Assembly (NCBI RefSeq): GCF_021284765.1
Contig: NZ_CP089924.1
Location: forward strand, 886,001-950,000
Origin: Lysobacter sp. 5GHs7-4
GTDB lineage: Bacteria > Pseudomonadota > Gammaproteobacteria > Xanthomonadales > Xanthomonadaceae
Direction: 5' to 3'
DNA length: 64,000 nt
The notes beneath the pieces were generated by a model, which was given only the letters and a program-made list of their open reading frames with translations, was not told the origin of the DNA and ran no database searches. Positions 55,601 through 63,505 of the stretch are shown piece by piece; the first letter of the stretch is position 1, and every line of letters begins with the position of its first letter. The translations under genes were made by a program, and so were the position numbers.

Positions 55601-57749
55601 CCGCGAACACATCATCGGCCACCAGGAAGCGTCGCCGCGCGACAACCACGATTGCCCGAGCCGCCTGTGGAACTGGGACCACTACATGGATTGCGTGCGC
55701 GCCGCCGCGGCGGCCGCCGCGCCCGCGCCGGCCGCGACCGCCCAAGGCCTGCGCGGCCGCGGCCGTGCGACCGCGCTGGCGCTCCCGGGACGCCCCTACG
55801 CGACCGCGCAGGAAATCATCACGCCGTACTACGACCCGTCCAACCCGATGAGCGCGCTGACCTGCCAGGACGATGCCTTCAGTCTGGCGCGCGAGGAATG
55901 GTTCGTCGGCGTCGACGACACGCGTTCGTTCCCGCACTCGGCGATCTGCCAGCTGCTGATGACCGACAGCGCCGGCAACGGCTGGGGCGGCACCGGCTTC
56001 TACATCGGCCCCAACCGCATCCTGACCTGCGCCCACAACCTGCACAACAAGGTCAACGTGACCGTGGTGCCGGGCCAGAACGGACGCAGCGGCAAGCCGT
56101 TCGGCGAATGCACCCTGCCCAGCTCTTCCTGGCGTATCGCGCCGCGCTACACCGGCACGGGCAACTGGGAGAACGACCTAGCGGTGATCGAGAACGTGCC
56201 GATCGCCGCGCCCAACGGCCAGTACTTCGAATTCCTCAACGCCACTCCGTCCGAGCACATGCCGATCGTGGTCTGCGGCTACTCCGGCGCGTCCGACGCG
56301 GTGCCCGAACTCACCGCCGCGATCGACGGCGACAAGCAGCACCTGCATGGCGGTTACGCCGCCTCGCAGAGCAACGGCGAGGTCATCGAGTACCCGATCC
56401 TGACCCTGCACGGCGCCAGCGGCTCGCCGGTCTATCACCTCGATAGAAGCAGCGGTCAGCTCAAGGCGCAGGTCTGCGCGGTCCACGTGACCGGCCAGCC
56501 GGCGGCGCAGGGCTTGAACCGCGGCTGCTTCATCACCCCGACCAAGATCGACTGGATCGAAGGCCGCGCCACCAGCTTCGCGCTGGGCGCAGGCCGTCCG
56601 GTGCGCGCGCTGTCGGGCGAGGGCAGCGACTACCCGGTGGTGCTGGTGCCGCAACCGAACAAGGACGCGTGCTGGGCGGCCTCGATGGCGATGCTGCTGT
56701 CGTGGCGCCACAACGCCTCCTACACGCCCGAGACCCTGGCCAACCAGGTCGGCGGATCGCTGGCCAGTTCCTACGGCTGGGACCTGCTCAACGCGGTACG
56801 CGACCGCTACGGCTTCGCGGTGATTCCGCACCCGTCCAACGCCAGCGTCTACAACACGCCCACGCAATGGGCGCAGTGGCTGCGCGAGTGCGGCGCCTTG
56901 TGGGTGGTGATCGTCGGCGCGCCGCATGCGGTGGTCATCGCCGGCATTCGCGGCAACCTGGAAGATCCGGCCAGCGTGCAGGTCAAGGTGCTCAATCCCT
57001 GGGATACCCGCATCGCCTTCGACGCCGATCCTATCGATTTCCATCCGGCCAACAACGGCTACGAAGACTGGCTGCCGTTCGCCGACTTCGCCGCCGATTT
57101 CGGCAACATGGCCGAACCCGACTACGGCAACTGGCGCGTGCTGCACCTGCCGCCGGACGCGCCGCGTCCGACCGCGCAATCGCTGGGCCAGGGCGGCAGC
57201 CTGAGGCTGGCGCGTCCGCCGGCCGCGGTGCGCGCGTTCGATGTCGGCGGCGATACCGCCGCCATCGGCGAAACCCGCGAGCCGATCGAACCCAGCCGCG
57301 TCGCGGGCACGCGCATGAGCGTGCTGCGCGGCAGCGCCGGCGCCTGCCGCTGGAGCCTGGACCAGCTCGAAGGCCTGAAGTCGCCGTCGTTGCTGTCGCC
57401 CAGCGTGAGCTCGGCCGCCGCTGCGGACGTGCACATCGATCTGGGCGAATGGCCGGCGATCGAAGGCCAGTCCTCGCCGCTGCCGATCGCGATCGACTTC
57501 CGCGCCTCGCAGGGCTCGGTCGGCGACGTGCGCGTGATCGCGGGCACGCCGGCCAATCTGGCCTACGGCGTGGAAGCGACCGCGCGCATCGAGGACGCCG
57601 CCGACGTCGGCAGCGTCGCGGCACTGAAGCTGAGCATCGACTACCGCTTCAGCGGACTCGCACAGGGCAGCCCGGCGGCGCGCATCGAACTGCGCCTGCT
57701 CGGCGACGGCCGCTACGAGCGCGAGAACCGCTGGGTGACGACGGCCTGA
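52665..57749 (+). CDS. Giant multi-hydrolase protein: three serine peptidases, amidase, AvrRpt2-like peptidase
   Basis: 1694 residues; ATG behind TAGGAG. In order: an N-terminal domain (1-125) with no signal peptide; an Ala/Pro/Gly linker (to about 245); trypsin-like peptidase 1 with His325, Asp375, Ser464 (TAAH, DFDMAV, GASGSP); peptidase 2 with His615, Asp662, Ser745; an N-acetylmuramoyl-L-alanine amidase domain (about 850-1010) with zinc ligands His879, His986, Cys997; peptidase 3 with His1124, Asp1171, Ser1254; an AvrRpt2-like C70 papain-type domain with Cys1336 (CWAASMAM) and His1421 (GAPHAVVIAG); and a beta-rich C-terminal domain. All catalytic residues are intact. Peptidases 2 and 3 are closely similar and share a linker. 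Cell-wall and protein hydrolysis of competitors or prey is likely; the export route is unknown. Confidence 0.92.
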   Translation: MALIRANRESIDDRFSVLGFTVRSENPLFEIGLATDPELLKSENRARRTASNFYSTRVLGGARRGEAVYLVPPSVVARFVGQPRLYFGLATYNEGDRSRPVSVKIPDAGNMYVNLSGLTERGLRRTARLDTVSGYGSAAANGGLAWGGDALVTNGVARVNGNGRGNGAAPAPAEPAPYSDGYSDDLWQQGASPAPASNGHDTAAPTAPVAAPAPAPVAPDAAPATAQSYGRYSQRYDAPQPRTPAPNPRSLLVSPYYQPTNWFDALTSQIGFFVSSAIWFLGVTDTTVPPHSAICQVRRPDGSEEGALHGSAFFIGPCLLLTAAHVVDGQSELIIVPGKNGAGVSTATEPFGRFSVRAADCRKHPSYSAGNSDFDMAVIRVPAANAVPSDRYFDLVEELTQSRPEGVVVCGYSARWYANDAIEQWVNDNIDPNKQHLHGGYIRSLPTDETFDYDLQTLGGASGSPVYWIEGGSFPRAHMVGVHVAAHSATTNLGCRITPAKRQWIAQEAAGFGVSFSLAQRATSRAQSLGGGGKVYARAQEIITPFYDPADPSTALSCQADAFSLAREEWFAGVPNTSLYPHSAICQLLMTAPDGSGYQGTGFYIGRNRILTCAHNLHGMSSVQIIPGRNGAGGRPYGQCTVQSSSWRIAPRYSGDGDWNNDLAVIDNVPLAAPGGQYFEFLQATPSDRLPVVVCGYSAASRAVPELDAIIDGDKQHLHGGYVREQPNPETIDYPILSLMGASGSPVYTLADRGGLKALICAVHVSGEPAAQGLNRGCFITPSKIDWIEGRATTFALGMPGGPRGRARALALEDDEQDNKGICEAIPDETVAAEQSYRQARALDAPAPEYPGASRFAPAYSGNYRTMRTQRTVDRIVVHITDGGSRITGTIGWFQNPDQRNSRNEHITVSAHYVIGRDGEVVQMVRNNDVAWHASSANTHGIGIEHVANKRGLDPTEAQYQASSALVAWLCAQYGLPIDREHIIGHQEASPRDNHDCPSRLWNWDHYMDCVRAAAAAAAPAPAATAQGLRGRGRATALALPGRPYATAQEIITPYYDPSNPMSALTCQDDAFSLAREEWFVGVDDTRSFPHSAICQLLMTDSAGNGWGGTGFYIGPNRILTCAHNLHNKVNVTVVPGQNGRSGKPFGECTLPSSSWRIAPRYTGTGNWENDLAVIENVPIAAPNGQYFEFLNATPSEHMPIVVCGYSGASDAVPELTAAIDGDKQHLHGGYAASQSNGEVIEYPILTLHGASGSPVYHLDRSSGQLKAQVCAVHVTGQPAAQGLNRGCFITPTKIDWIEGRATSFALGAGRPVRALSGEGSDYPVVLVPQPNKDACWAASMAMLLSWRHNASYTPETLANQVGGSLASSYGWDLLNAVRDRYGFAVIPHPSNASVYNTPTQWAQWLRECGALWVVIVGAPHAVVIAGIRGNLEDPASVQVKVLNPWDTRIAFDADPIDFHPANNGYEDWLPFADFAADFGNMAEPDYGNWRVLHLPPDAPRPTAQSLGQGGSLRLARPPAAVRAFDVGGDTAAIGETREPIEPSRVAGTRMSVLRGSAGACRWSLDQLEGLKSPSLLSPSVSSAAAADVHIDLGEWPAIEGQSSPLPIAIDFRASQGSVGDVRVIAGTPANLAYGVEATARIEDAADVGSVAALKLSIDYRFSGLAQGSPAARIELRLLGDGRYERENRWVTTA
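54270..56590 (+). repeat. Internal duplication: peptidase units 2 and 3
   Basis: The unit from about 54270 to 55060 recurs from about 55795 to 56590, with the amidase domain between. Long stretches are identical at base level, for example GCCTTCAGTCTGGCGCGCGA at about 54349 and 55878. Peptidase 1 (53530-54200) is a more distant relative. This suggests a fairly recent duplication by unequal recombination. Confidence 0.7.
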
Positions 57750-57759
57750 GGATCGCATC

Positions 57760-58731
57760 GTGTCCGAGCACAACGGCACTCGCGGCAGGATCTTCCCTCC
57801 GAGGAACGGAGCGCAGCCGCCTGCACGCTCGCTGGCCGACGCGCCCGCCGCGGGCACGCCCGCCGCGACGCCGGCGGCCGCGCCCAAGCCGCAGGCCACC
57901 GAGACCATCGCCCGCCGCGCCGGCGCGATGGTCAACGAGATCGATTTCCCGGGCTTCGTCGCGCAACTCGTGCACGGCACCTTCGACGCCATCGTCGATG
58001 CCTCGATCCGGCAGATGGAGAGCTACTCCGGCCTGGTCGCCGCGGTGGCCAAGAGCCTGGACCAGTTCACCGAGGAAAACGTCAGCCCCAACCAGGCCCG
58101 CGACTGGCTGGCCTCGCGCTATCCCGGCGACGTGCAGTTGCTGCTGCCCGACGGCGGCGAGCGCACCGAGGTGCAGCTGGCGCCGCGCGCCGAAGGCCTG
58201 ATGCCGACCTGGCTGGGCGAGTACGGCGTCGATGGCGAGGAACTGAGCACCGAGATCCTTGAGGAGCGCGTACTGCCGCAGGTCCGGCTCAAGGTCGGCG
58301 GCGAGCGCCAGCAACTGCTCGCGACCATGGTCATGCTGGGCATGAACCGGGTCGTGGTGCGCGATGGCAGCATCACCAGCAAGGTGATGTTCCGCGCCGC
58401 CGCGCAGGATGCGGCCAAGGTCGGCTACGCGGTCGGCGCCGATCCGCAGGCGGTCAACAACTGGGGCGAGCGCGGCGCGCTGAGCTACAGCGGCCAGAGT
58501 TCGACCATGGTGTCGACGGTCGCGGTCAACGCCCAGAACGAATCGAACATCCGCGCCGACTTGTTCGGCGAGGTCAAGCTCAACTTCGTCAGCGAGACCC
58601 TGCCGCTGGAGCGCCTGGCCGACGCGGCCAAGATCGCCCTGGTGCAGCGCCACTCGCCGGCGATGCGCGCGGCCGCGCCCGCGGCGCCCGCCGCCGCACC
58701 GACGCCGCCGCCGGCTGAGGGAGGCGCGTGA
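57760..58731 (+). CDS. Unrecognised protein of the effector operon
   Basis: 323 residues from the GTG at 57760, 10 bp past the giant gene. No signal peptide. Residues 20-48 are Ala/Pro-rich; then AMVNEIDFPGFVAQLVHGTFDAIVDASIRQMESY (about 56-89) suggests a helix, and LLATMVMLGMNRVVVRDGSITSKVMFRAAAQD (about 186-217) is the most conserved-looking part. The C-terminus is again Ala/Pro-rich. It ends by overlapping the next gene by one base. A structural or loading role is possible; nothing enzymatic is visible. Confidence 0.8.
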   Translation: MSEHNGTRGRIFPPRNGAQPPARSLADAPAAGTPAATPAAAPKPQATETIARRAGAMVNEIDFPGFVAQLVHGTFDAIVDASIRQMESYSGLVAAVAKSLDQFTEENVSPNQARDWLASRYPGDVQLLLPDGGERTEVQLAPRAEGLMPTWLGEYGVDGEELSTEILEERVLPQVRLKVGGERQQLLATMVMLGMNRVVVRDGSITSKVMFRAAAQDAAKVGYAVGADPQAVNNWGERGALSYSGQSSTMVSTVAVNAQNESNIRADLFGEVKLNFVSETLPLERLADAAKIALVQRHSPAMRAAAPAAPAAAPTPPPAEGGA

Positions 58732-58982
58732 TGCTGCGCGAACTCTCGCTGCTGCTGGAGGAACTGCATGACGGCCTGATCGCCGCCGAGGCGCGCGGAT
58801 TGCCGGTGCAGGTGCAACTGGCCAACGTCGAGATGACGCTGCCGCTGGAGCTGCGTCCGATCCTGCGCGACGGCGGCTGCGTGCTGCTGGCCGACCTGCC
58901 GCGCAGCCGCGAGATCAATGCCTGGAACACGATGCCCTCGCGCCTCACGCTGAGCTGGAGCTGCGACGGAGGTGCGCCATGA
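58731..58982 (+). CDS. Small unrecognised protein of the effector operon
   Basis: 83 residues from the ATG at 58731, sharing one base with the previous stop (TGATG). MLRELSLLLEELHDGLIAAEARGLPVQVQLANVEMTLPLELRPILRDGG is helical then beta; one Cys pair position (GGCVLL, SWSCDGG). The size and place suggest an accessory or chaperone-like protein for a neighbour. Its end overlaps the next gene by four bases. Confidence 0.8.
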   Translation: MLRELSLLLEELHDGLIAAEARGLPVQVQLANVEMTLPLELRPILRDGGCVLLADLPRSREINAWNTMPSRLTLSWSCDGGAP

Positions 58983-59776
58983 GCGCGCAAATGCCGGCCC
59001 TGCTGCGCGACAGCGGCGTGCCCTTCGACCTGTTCATTCAGGCCCTGACCGAGCAGTTGGACAAGGCCCAGGCGGCGATGGCGATCAAGGCCCGCGTCGG
59101 CAAGCTGCCGCTGACCTTCGCGGTGAAGGAAGTGTCGATGGATCTGCGCGCGTTCGTGCAGATGATCGACGACGACGTGTACCTGCGCCCCGCCGGCCCC
59201 GGCGAGGCCGAGGCCAGCACCATCAAGCTGGCGCTGACCACGATCACCAAGCCGATGATCGAGGAGAACGCGGTCGACTTCAAAGCCGAGGATCCCAAGT
59301 TCAGCCTCAAGGAAGCGCTGGGCGATTCGATCACCGAGGACGACCAGCGCCGCCTGGAACGCATCGGCGTGCGCACCATCACCCAGCTCAACGAACTCAA
59401 GCAGAGCGCGGGCACCGACGTGATCGCGCGCCTGTCGCGGATGCCGGTCAATCGCCTGCAGCAGGCGCTGATGAGCGCCTCGGCGCCGCGCGTGACGCGG
59501 GTGGAACGCGGCGACGACCGCGATGCGCGCGCCGCGCAACGCGTGCACCTGAGCGCGCCGGCCTTGCGCGCCGGCCGTCTGCCGCTGGTGCGCGCGGCCG
59601 GCGAAGCGGTGCCGGTGGTCGAGAGCGACGACGGCCGCCTGGTGCTGGCGCCGCTGGCCAGCCAGCTGGGCTGCGACGCGGAACTGGATTTCGGCGGCGG
59701 CGAAATCGCCTCGGTGCGGCTCAGCGAGGGGCATGTCGGCCGCTGGAACGACGGCGCGAACGGAGGCCGTCCATGA
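58979..59776 (+). CDS. Unrecognised operon protein with HhH-like segment
   Basis: 265 residues, ATGA-overlapping both neighbours. Residues 1-105 are helical and beta with FDLFIQALTEQLDKAQAAMAIKARVGKLPLTF and VSMDLRAFVQMIDDDVYLRP. Residues 122-162 (RLERIGVRTITQLNEL ... ARLSRMPVNRLQQAL) resemble a helix-hairpin-helix unit, as used for binding or assembly. The rest is beta-rich. Exact family unknown; there is no signal peptide. Confidence 0.8.
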   Translation: MSAQMPALLRDSGVPFDLFIQALTEQLDKAQAAMAIKARVGKLPLTFAVKEVSMDLRAFVQMIDDDVYLRPAGPGEAEASTIKLALTTITKPMIEENAVDFKAEDPKFSLKEALGDSITEDDQRRLERIGVRTITQLNELKQSAGTDVIARLSRMPVNRLQQALMSASAPRVTRVERGDDRDARAAQRVHLSAPALRAGRLPLVRAAGEAVPVVESDDGRLVLAPLASQLGCDAELDFGGGEIASVRLSEGHVGRWNDGANGGRP

Positions 59777-61200
59777 ACGCCGCCACGTCCCCGCGCGTGC
59801 CCGGCCGCCTGCTGGTGACCCTGCGCCTGGGCGAGGTGCCCGAGCATCTGCCCGGCCTGCGCGCCTGCACCCAATACGGCACCCCGATCGCCGAGCATAT
59901 CGACGGCGGCGTGATCGATCGCTTGCTGCGTCATCACGGCGATGCCTTCCGTGCCGCGCGCCTGCACAGCGCGCGCACGCCGCGCAGCGCGCGGGCCGTG
60001 ACCGGCGCGCGCCGTTTCGACGACGTCGAGCAGCTCAGCGGCGTGGCGCGGGTGCTGCGCATCGAACTGCGCGATCCCCGCGGCGCCTACGCACTGTTGC
60101 AGGCGCTGGCGGAACTGCCCACGGTCGAACGCGTCGGTGCCGATCACCTGTGCCGCGCGCCGTTCGCCGTACCCGCAGACGCCACTGCGCACGACGACGG
60201 CAAGCGCGCCTGGGCGCGCGAACTGATCCGCCTGCCGCAGGCCCTGGCCTACGAGCCCGGCGACCCGGCGACCGTGATCGGCCTGGCCGACACGGGCGTG
60301 GCGATCCAGCACGCGGAACTGGCCACGCGCCTGCGCGCCGGCTTCGACAGCGTCGATCTGGATCCGTCCACCGTCGGCGGCCTGACCCTGGTCGGCGATT
60401 ACCGCCGCCGCGGCGAGCGTCCGCAGGACGAGGTCGGCCACGGCACCGGTTGCGCCGGCATCCTGGTCGCGCGCGGCGAAGGCATACCGCCCGGCGGCGC
60501 CGGCGCTTGCGGCCTCACGCCGGTGCGCGTGCTGGGTGCGGCGGTGGGCGCGGACGAACGCCGCTTCGGCGTCGGCGCGCTGGACAACATCGACGCCGGC
60601 ATGAAACGCCTGATCGATCTGGGCGTGAAGGTCATCAACATGAGCTTCGGCACGCCCGAGTCGGCGCTGGGCGCGGACGCGCCCAAGCCGCACGAAGAAA
60701 TCGTGCGCTACGCCCTGGCGCGCGGCGTGATCCTGGTCGCCGCCAGCGGCAACTCGGGTCTGACCGAGAATTACTACCCGGCCGCTCACGAAGGCGTGAT
60801 CGCGGTCGGCGCGATCGACAGCCAGCGCCGTCCGGCCAGCTTCAGCACCCGCGGCGAGCACGTGTCGATCTGCGCGCCGGGCCGCGACATCCTCACTTGC
60901 GGCCTGGAGGGTTATCAGACCGCCAGCGGCACCAGTTTCGCCTCGCCGTTCGTGGCCGCGGTCTGCGGCCTGCTGGCCTCGCGCTCGCAGCGCCGCGCCT
61001 GGCCGCTGGACAGCGCCGAGACCCGCGAGGTGTTGATCGAGAGCGCGCGTCCGTTCGCCAGCGCCGGCGTCGAGGGCTGCGGTCACGGCATGGTCGATGC
61101 CTTGGCCGCGCTGCAGGCGCTGGACGCGCGCATCGACCGCGCGATCCGCGAGGAAGGCGACGAACCCACCGATGTTCCACCCGCGCTAGCCGCGGCCTGA
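59773..61200 (+). CDS. Subtilisin-like serine peptidase (S8) with pro-domain, no signal peptide
   Basis: 475 residues from the ATG at 59773 that overlaps the previous stop. Residues 10-140 look like an inhibitory pro-domain (LLVTLRLGEVPEHL ... ALLQALAELPTVERVGADHL). Catalytic domain about 155-455 with Asp173 (GLADTGVAI), His223 (GHGTGCAGI) and Ser388 (SGTSFASP); oxyanion Asn in AASGNSGLTENYYPA. All triad residues are intact. No Sec or Tat signal precedes the pro-domain. In this operon it may process the giant protein or be a second effector (inference). An open frame extends upstream to 58972 but is covered by real genes. Confidence 0.93.
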   Translation: MNAATSPRVPGRLLVTLRLGEVPEHLPGLRACTQYGTPIAEHIDGGVIDRLLRHHGDAFRAARLHSARTPRSARAVTGARRFDDVEQLSGVARVLRIELRDPRGAYALLQALAELPTVERVGADHLCRAPFAVPADATAHDDGKRAWARELIRLPQALAYEPGDPATVIGLADTGVAIQHAELATRLRAGFDSVDLDPSTVGGLTLVGDYRRRGERPQDEVGHGTGCAGILVARGEGIPPGGAGACGLTPVRVLGAAVGADERRFGVGALDNIDAGMKRLIDLGVKVINMSFGTPESALGADAPKPHEEIVRYALARGVILVAASGNSGLTENYYPAAHEGVIAVGAIDSQRRPASFSTRGEHVSICAPGRDILTCGLEGYQTASGTSFASPFVAAVCGLLASRSQRRAWPLDSAETREVLIESARPFASAGVEGCGHGMVDALAALQALDARIDRAIREEGDEPTDVPPALAAA

Positions 61201-61245
61201 GTCATTCACCGCACACGCACACGCAACGCTGCCGAGGAGAGCCCC

Positions 61246-61368
61246 ATGGCGAGCAAACGACATCACAGCAAGTCCCGCAGACCGGCGGGCGCCGCGGCAC
61301 ACCAGCGTAACGCCGTGCGCCACGCCCGCTCCAACCCCTTCGTTACCAACGCGAGAGAACCGTCATGA
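61246..61368 (+). CDS. 40-residue basic protein
   Basis: ATG at 61246 behind GAGGAGAG, ending TCATGA at 61368. The next gene starts inside that TGA (ATGA overlap at 61365), so translation is coupled. The peptide opens MASKRHHSKSRRPAGAAAHQ and ends FVTNAREPS; it is rich in Arg, His and Lys and has no hydrophobic core. A role as a short RNA-, DNA- or partner-binding peptide is possible; alternatively it only serves to bring ribosomes to the next start. Confidence 0.65.
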   Translation: MASKRHHSKSRRPAGAAAHQRNAVRHARSNPFVTNAREPS

Positions 61369-63464
61369 AACGTATCCTGCTGGTCGACCTGGGCGAGCGC
61401 GAGCTGAAGAAGCGCCAGGAGCTGCGTGCCCGCCAGCAAGTGCTGGAGACCATCCAGAAGACCGCCGACACCAGCGGCGGACTGAGCAGCCGCCAGCTCG
61501 ACGAGCTGGCCCGGATCAAGAAGCAGCTGGGCAGCGACGTGGTCATCGACCCGTTCTACCGCCTGGTCGCCGCCACCCACCAGCAGGAAGCCTGGGAGGA
61601 GCTGGAGCGCAAGAAGCAGTTTGTGCACAAGTACGGCCTGCTCGGCTCGCAGCGCATGACCGGCAACCTGATCGAGCCGCTGGACAAGTACGAGCGCGAG
61701 ATCGCCTCGATCTGCGGCCTGCTCCAGGTCGACGGCTACACCGATGCCTCGCGGCCCGACTTCGTCCAGCGCATCTCCACCGCGCAGGGCGAGTACCGCA
61801 AGAACCGCGAGCTGTTCGACGCGGCCTACGCCCAGCTCGGCCAGCGCTACACGGTGGTGCTGAGGTCGCAGATCGACTCGGGCCTGATCGATCCGTCCAT
61901 CGTCGGCTGCATCGATCCCAACGAGGATCCGCGCACCCGCTACGACGCGCTCGACGGCTCGGCCGCCAAACGCAATGCGATCGCCGCGGCGCAGGCCGCG
62001 CAGGCGCGCGCGCGCGAGGCCGACCTGGCCGCGGTGAGCGCGCGCGAAGCCGCACGCGCGGCCACCCGCACGGCCAAGGACAAGCAGGCCGAACTGGAGG
62101 CGCTGGGCGACGAGAAGCCGAGCAAGGCCGAACTCGCCGCCGCGCGCCGCGCCGTGGCCAGCGCCACCAAGGCCGCCGACGCCGCCACCGCACAAGCGCG
62201 CCGCGCCGCCGAAGCCGCCACCGCCGCGCGCGCCGCCGCCGAGGAAGCGCAGGAAGAGGCCAGCGACGCGTCCGTGGCCGAGGACATGCGCGACACCGGC
62301 AACGCCTTCGTGCCCGCCGCCAACGACAACGTCTGCGCGCTCAGCGGCCGCAACGTCGCCGCGGTGGTGCGACGCCTGGCCACCGACGGCGTTAGCGCCA
62401 ACGACGCCTGGCTGGCCAGCCGCATCCAGAACGTCTACGACATGCAGACCGGCGTGGTCTCCGGCGCGCCTCCCTCGGCCATGGAAATCATGCTGCCGGA
62501 CCTGGAAGCGGCCACCGACGTCGAGATCATCAAGGAGAACCTGCATGCGGTGCAGGCGATCTACTTCGCCTACATGCTGGAAGAGATGCGCATGCCGCAG
62601 GTGGTCGAACGCATCGTCGAGCTGTTCCGCGCCGGGCTGCTGCCGCTGGGCCGCGGCAAGGCCGGCGACTACCTGTTCAACTACTACAAGAAGTCCGGCG
62701 AGCGCATCACCGAGGGCGAGCGCCGCGACCTGTACATGCGCGTGTTCGGCGCCCCCGGCGGCGATCCCAACAGCAACCAGCCAAACCGCGACTTCAACGA
62801 GCTGTGGCTGCGCTTCGTGTCGGCGGTGTCCTCGTTCGGTCGCCAGGTCAGCGTCGACCGGCTCCTGCGCAGCAACATCCCGGTGGCGGTCTCGCAGGAA
62901 CAGGTGCGCAAGGCCGGCTACGACCTGGGCGCCAATCTGTCGCTCAACGGCTACGGCATCGCCTATTTCGCCGCGACCGAGCTGCAGCAGATGATCCTGG
63001 AGTTCCGCGATCAGCTCAGCGATCCGGAGATCCGCGGCGCCTTCGGCGCGCGCGACCTGTGGCAGGTGATCGACCAGGTCAACGCCAACTACCTGGGCGG
63101 CACCCGCAACACCCATCGCTATCGCACCCAGGCCCGCGCCGGCGCGGTGATCATCCGCTGGATCGCCAACAACCACCAGCGCCTGAGCGGCCGTTTCGGC
63201 GAGGTGATCTCGCTGTCCGCGCTGACCAATCCGCAGCTGCGCGGCAGCGACCAGCCCACGGTCGATCCCAACGACTGGGATCTGCTGCAGGCCTGCGAGC
63301 AATGGCTGGCGGTGGGCGGCGTGCAGGACGACAGCGTCGAGCACTACTCGCAGTCGACCGAATCGCCGGTCATCACCAGCAAGCCGATCGAGATGCCCGC
63401 GTTCGCGCGCGAAACGATCGATTCGCTCACCGGCGGCCTCAACGGCTCGATGCCGTTGATGTGA
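61365..63464 (+). CDS. Unrecognised protein with long Ala-rich coiled coil
   Basis: 699 residues. Residues 1-60 are charged helix (LGERELKKRQELRARQQVLETIQK); residues about 205-305 are an almost pure Ala/Arg/Glu/Lys coiled coil (AAQAAQARAREADLAAVSAR, AEAATAARAAAEEAQEEA); residues 310-699 are a mixed helical domain with MLEEMRMPQVVERIVELFRAGLLPLGRG and FNELWLRFVSAVSSFGRQ. No signal peptide, no known motif. The long helical rod suggests a structural, tethering or assembly role in the system. Starts by ATGA overlap with the small basic peptide gene. Confidence 0.82.
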   Translation: MKRILLVDLGERELKKRQELRARQQVLETIQKTADTSGGLSSRQLDELARIKKQLGSDVVIDPFYRLVAATHQQEAWEELERKKQFVHKYGLLGSQRMTGNLIEPLDKYEREIASICGLLQVDGYTDASRPDFVQRISTAQGEYRKNRELFDAAYAQLGQRYTVVLRSQIDSGLIDPSIVGCIDPNEDPRTRYDALDGSAAKRNAIAAAQAAQARAREADLAAVSAREAARAATRTAKDKQAELEALGDEKPSKAELAAARRAVASATKAADAATAQARRAAEAATAARAAAEEAQEEASDASVAEDMRDTGNAFVPAANDNVCALSGRNVAAVVRRLATDGVSANDAWLASRIQNVYDMQTGVVSGAPPSAMEIMLPDLEAATDVEIIKENLHAVQAIYFAYMLEEMRMPQVVERIVELFRAGLLPLGRGKAGDYLFNYYKKSGERITEGERRDLYMRVFGAPGGDPNSNQPNRDFNELWLRFVSAVSSFGRQVSVDRLLRSNIPVAVSQEQVRKAGYDLGANLSLNGYGIAYFAATELQQMILEFRDQLSDPEIRGAFGARDLWQVIDQVNANYLGGTRNTHRYRTQARAGAVIIRWIANNHQRLSGRFGEVISLSALTNPQLRGSDQPTVDPNDWDLLQACEQWLAVGGVQDDSVEHYSQSTESPVITSKPIEMPAFARETIDSLTGGLNGSMPLM

Positions 63465-63505
63465 TCGCGCCCACCGCCGCCTGAATCCCCAACGGGAGTA
63501 ACGCA

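Noticed and set aside
52659..56045. Long minus-strand frame opposite the multi-hydrolase gene
   Set aside because: Antisense shadow of a GC-rich gene with intact catalytic domains; its product is low-complexity and has no family.
58972..59772. Upstream extension of the subtilase frame to base 58972
   Set aside because: The stretch is already coded in another frame by the 58979-59776 gene, the extension is Arg-rich without domains, and the ATGA overlap at 59773 gives a better start.
51008..63464. Horizontal transfer of the effector operon
   Set aside because: Base composition and codon choice look like the rest of the window, and no integrase, tRNA, transposase or flanking direct repeat was found.
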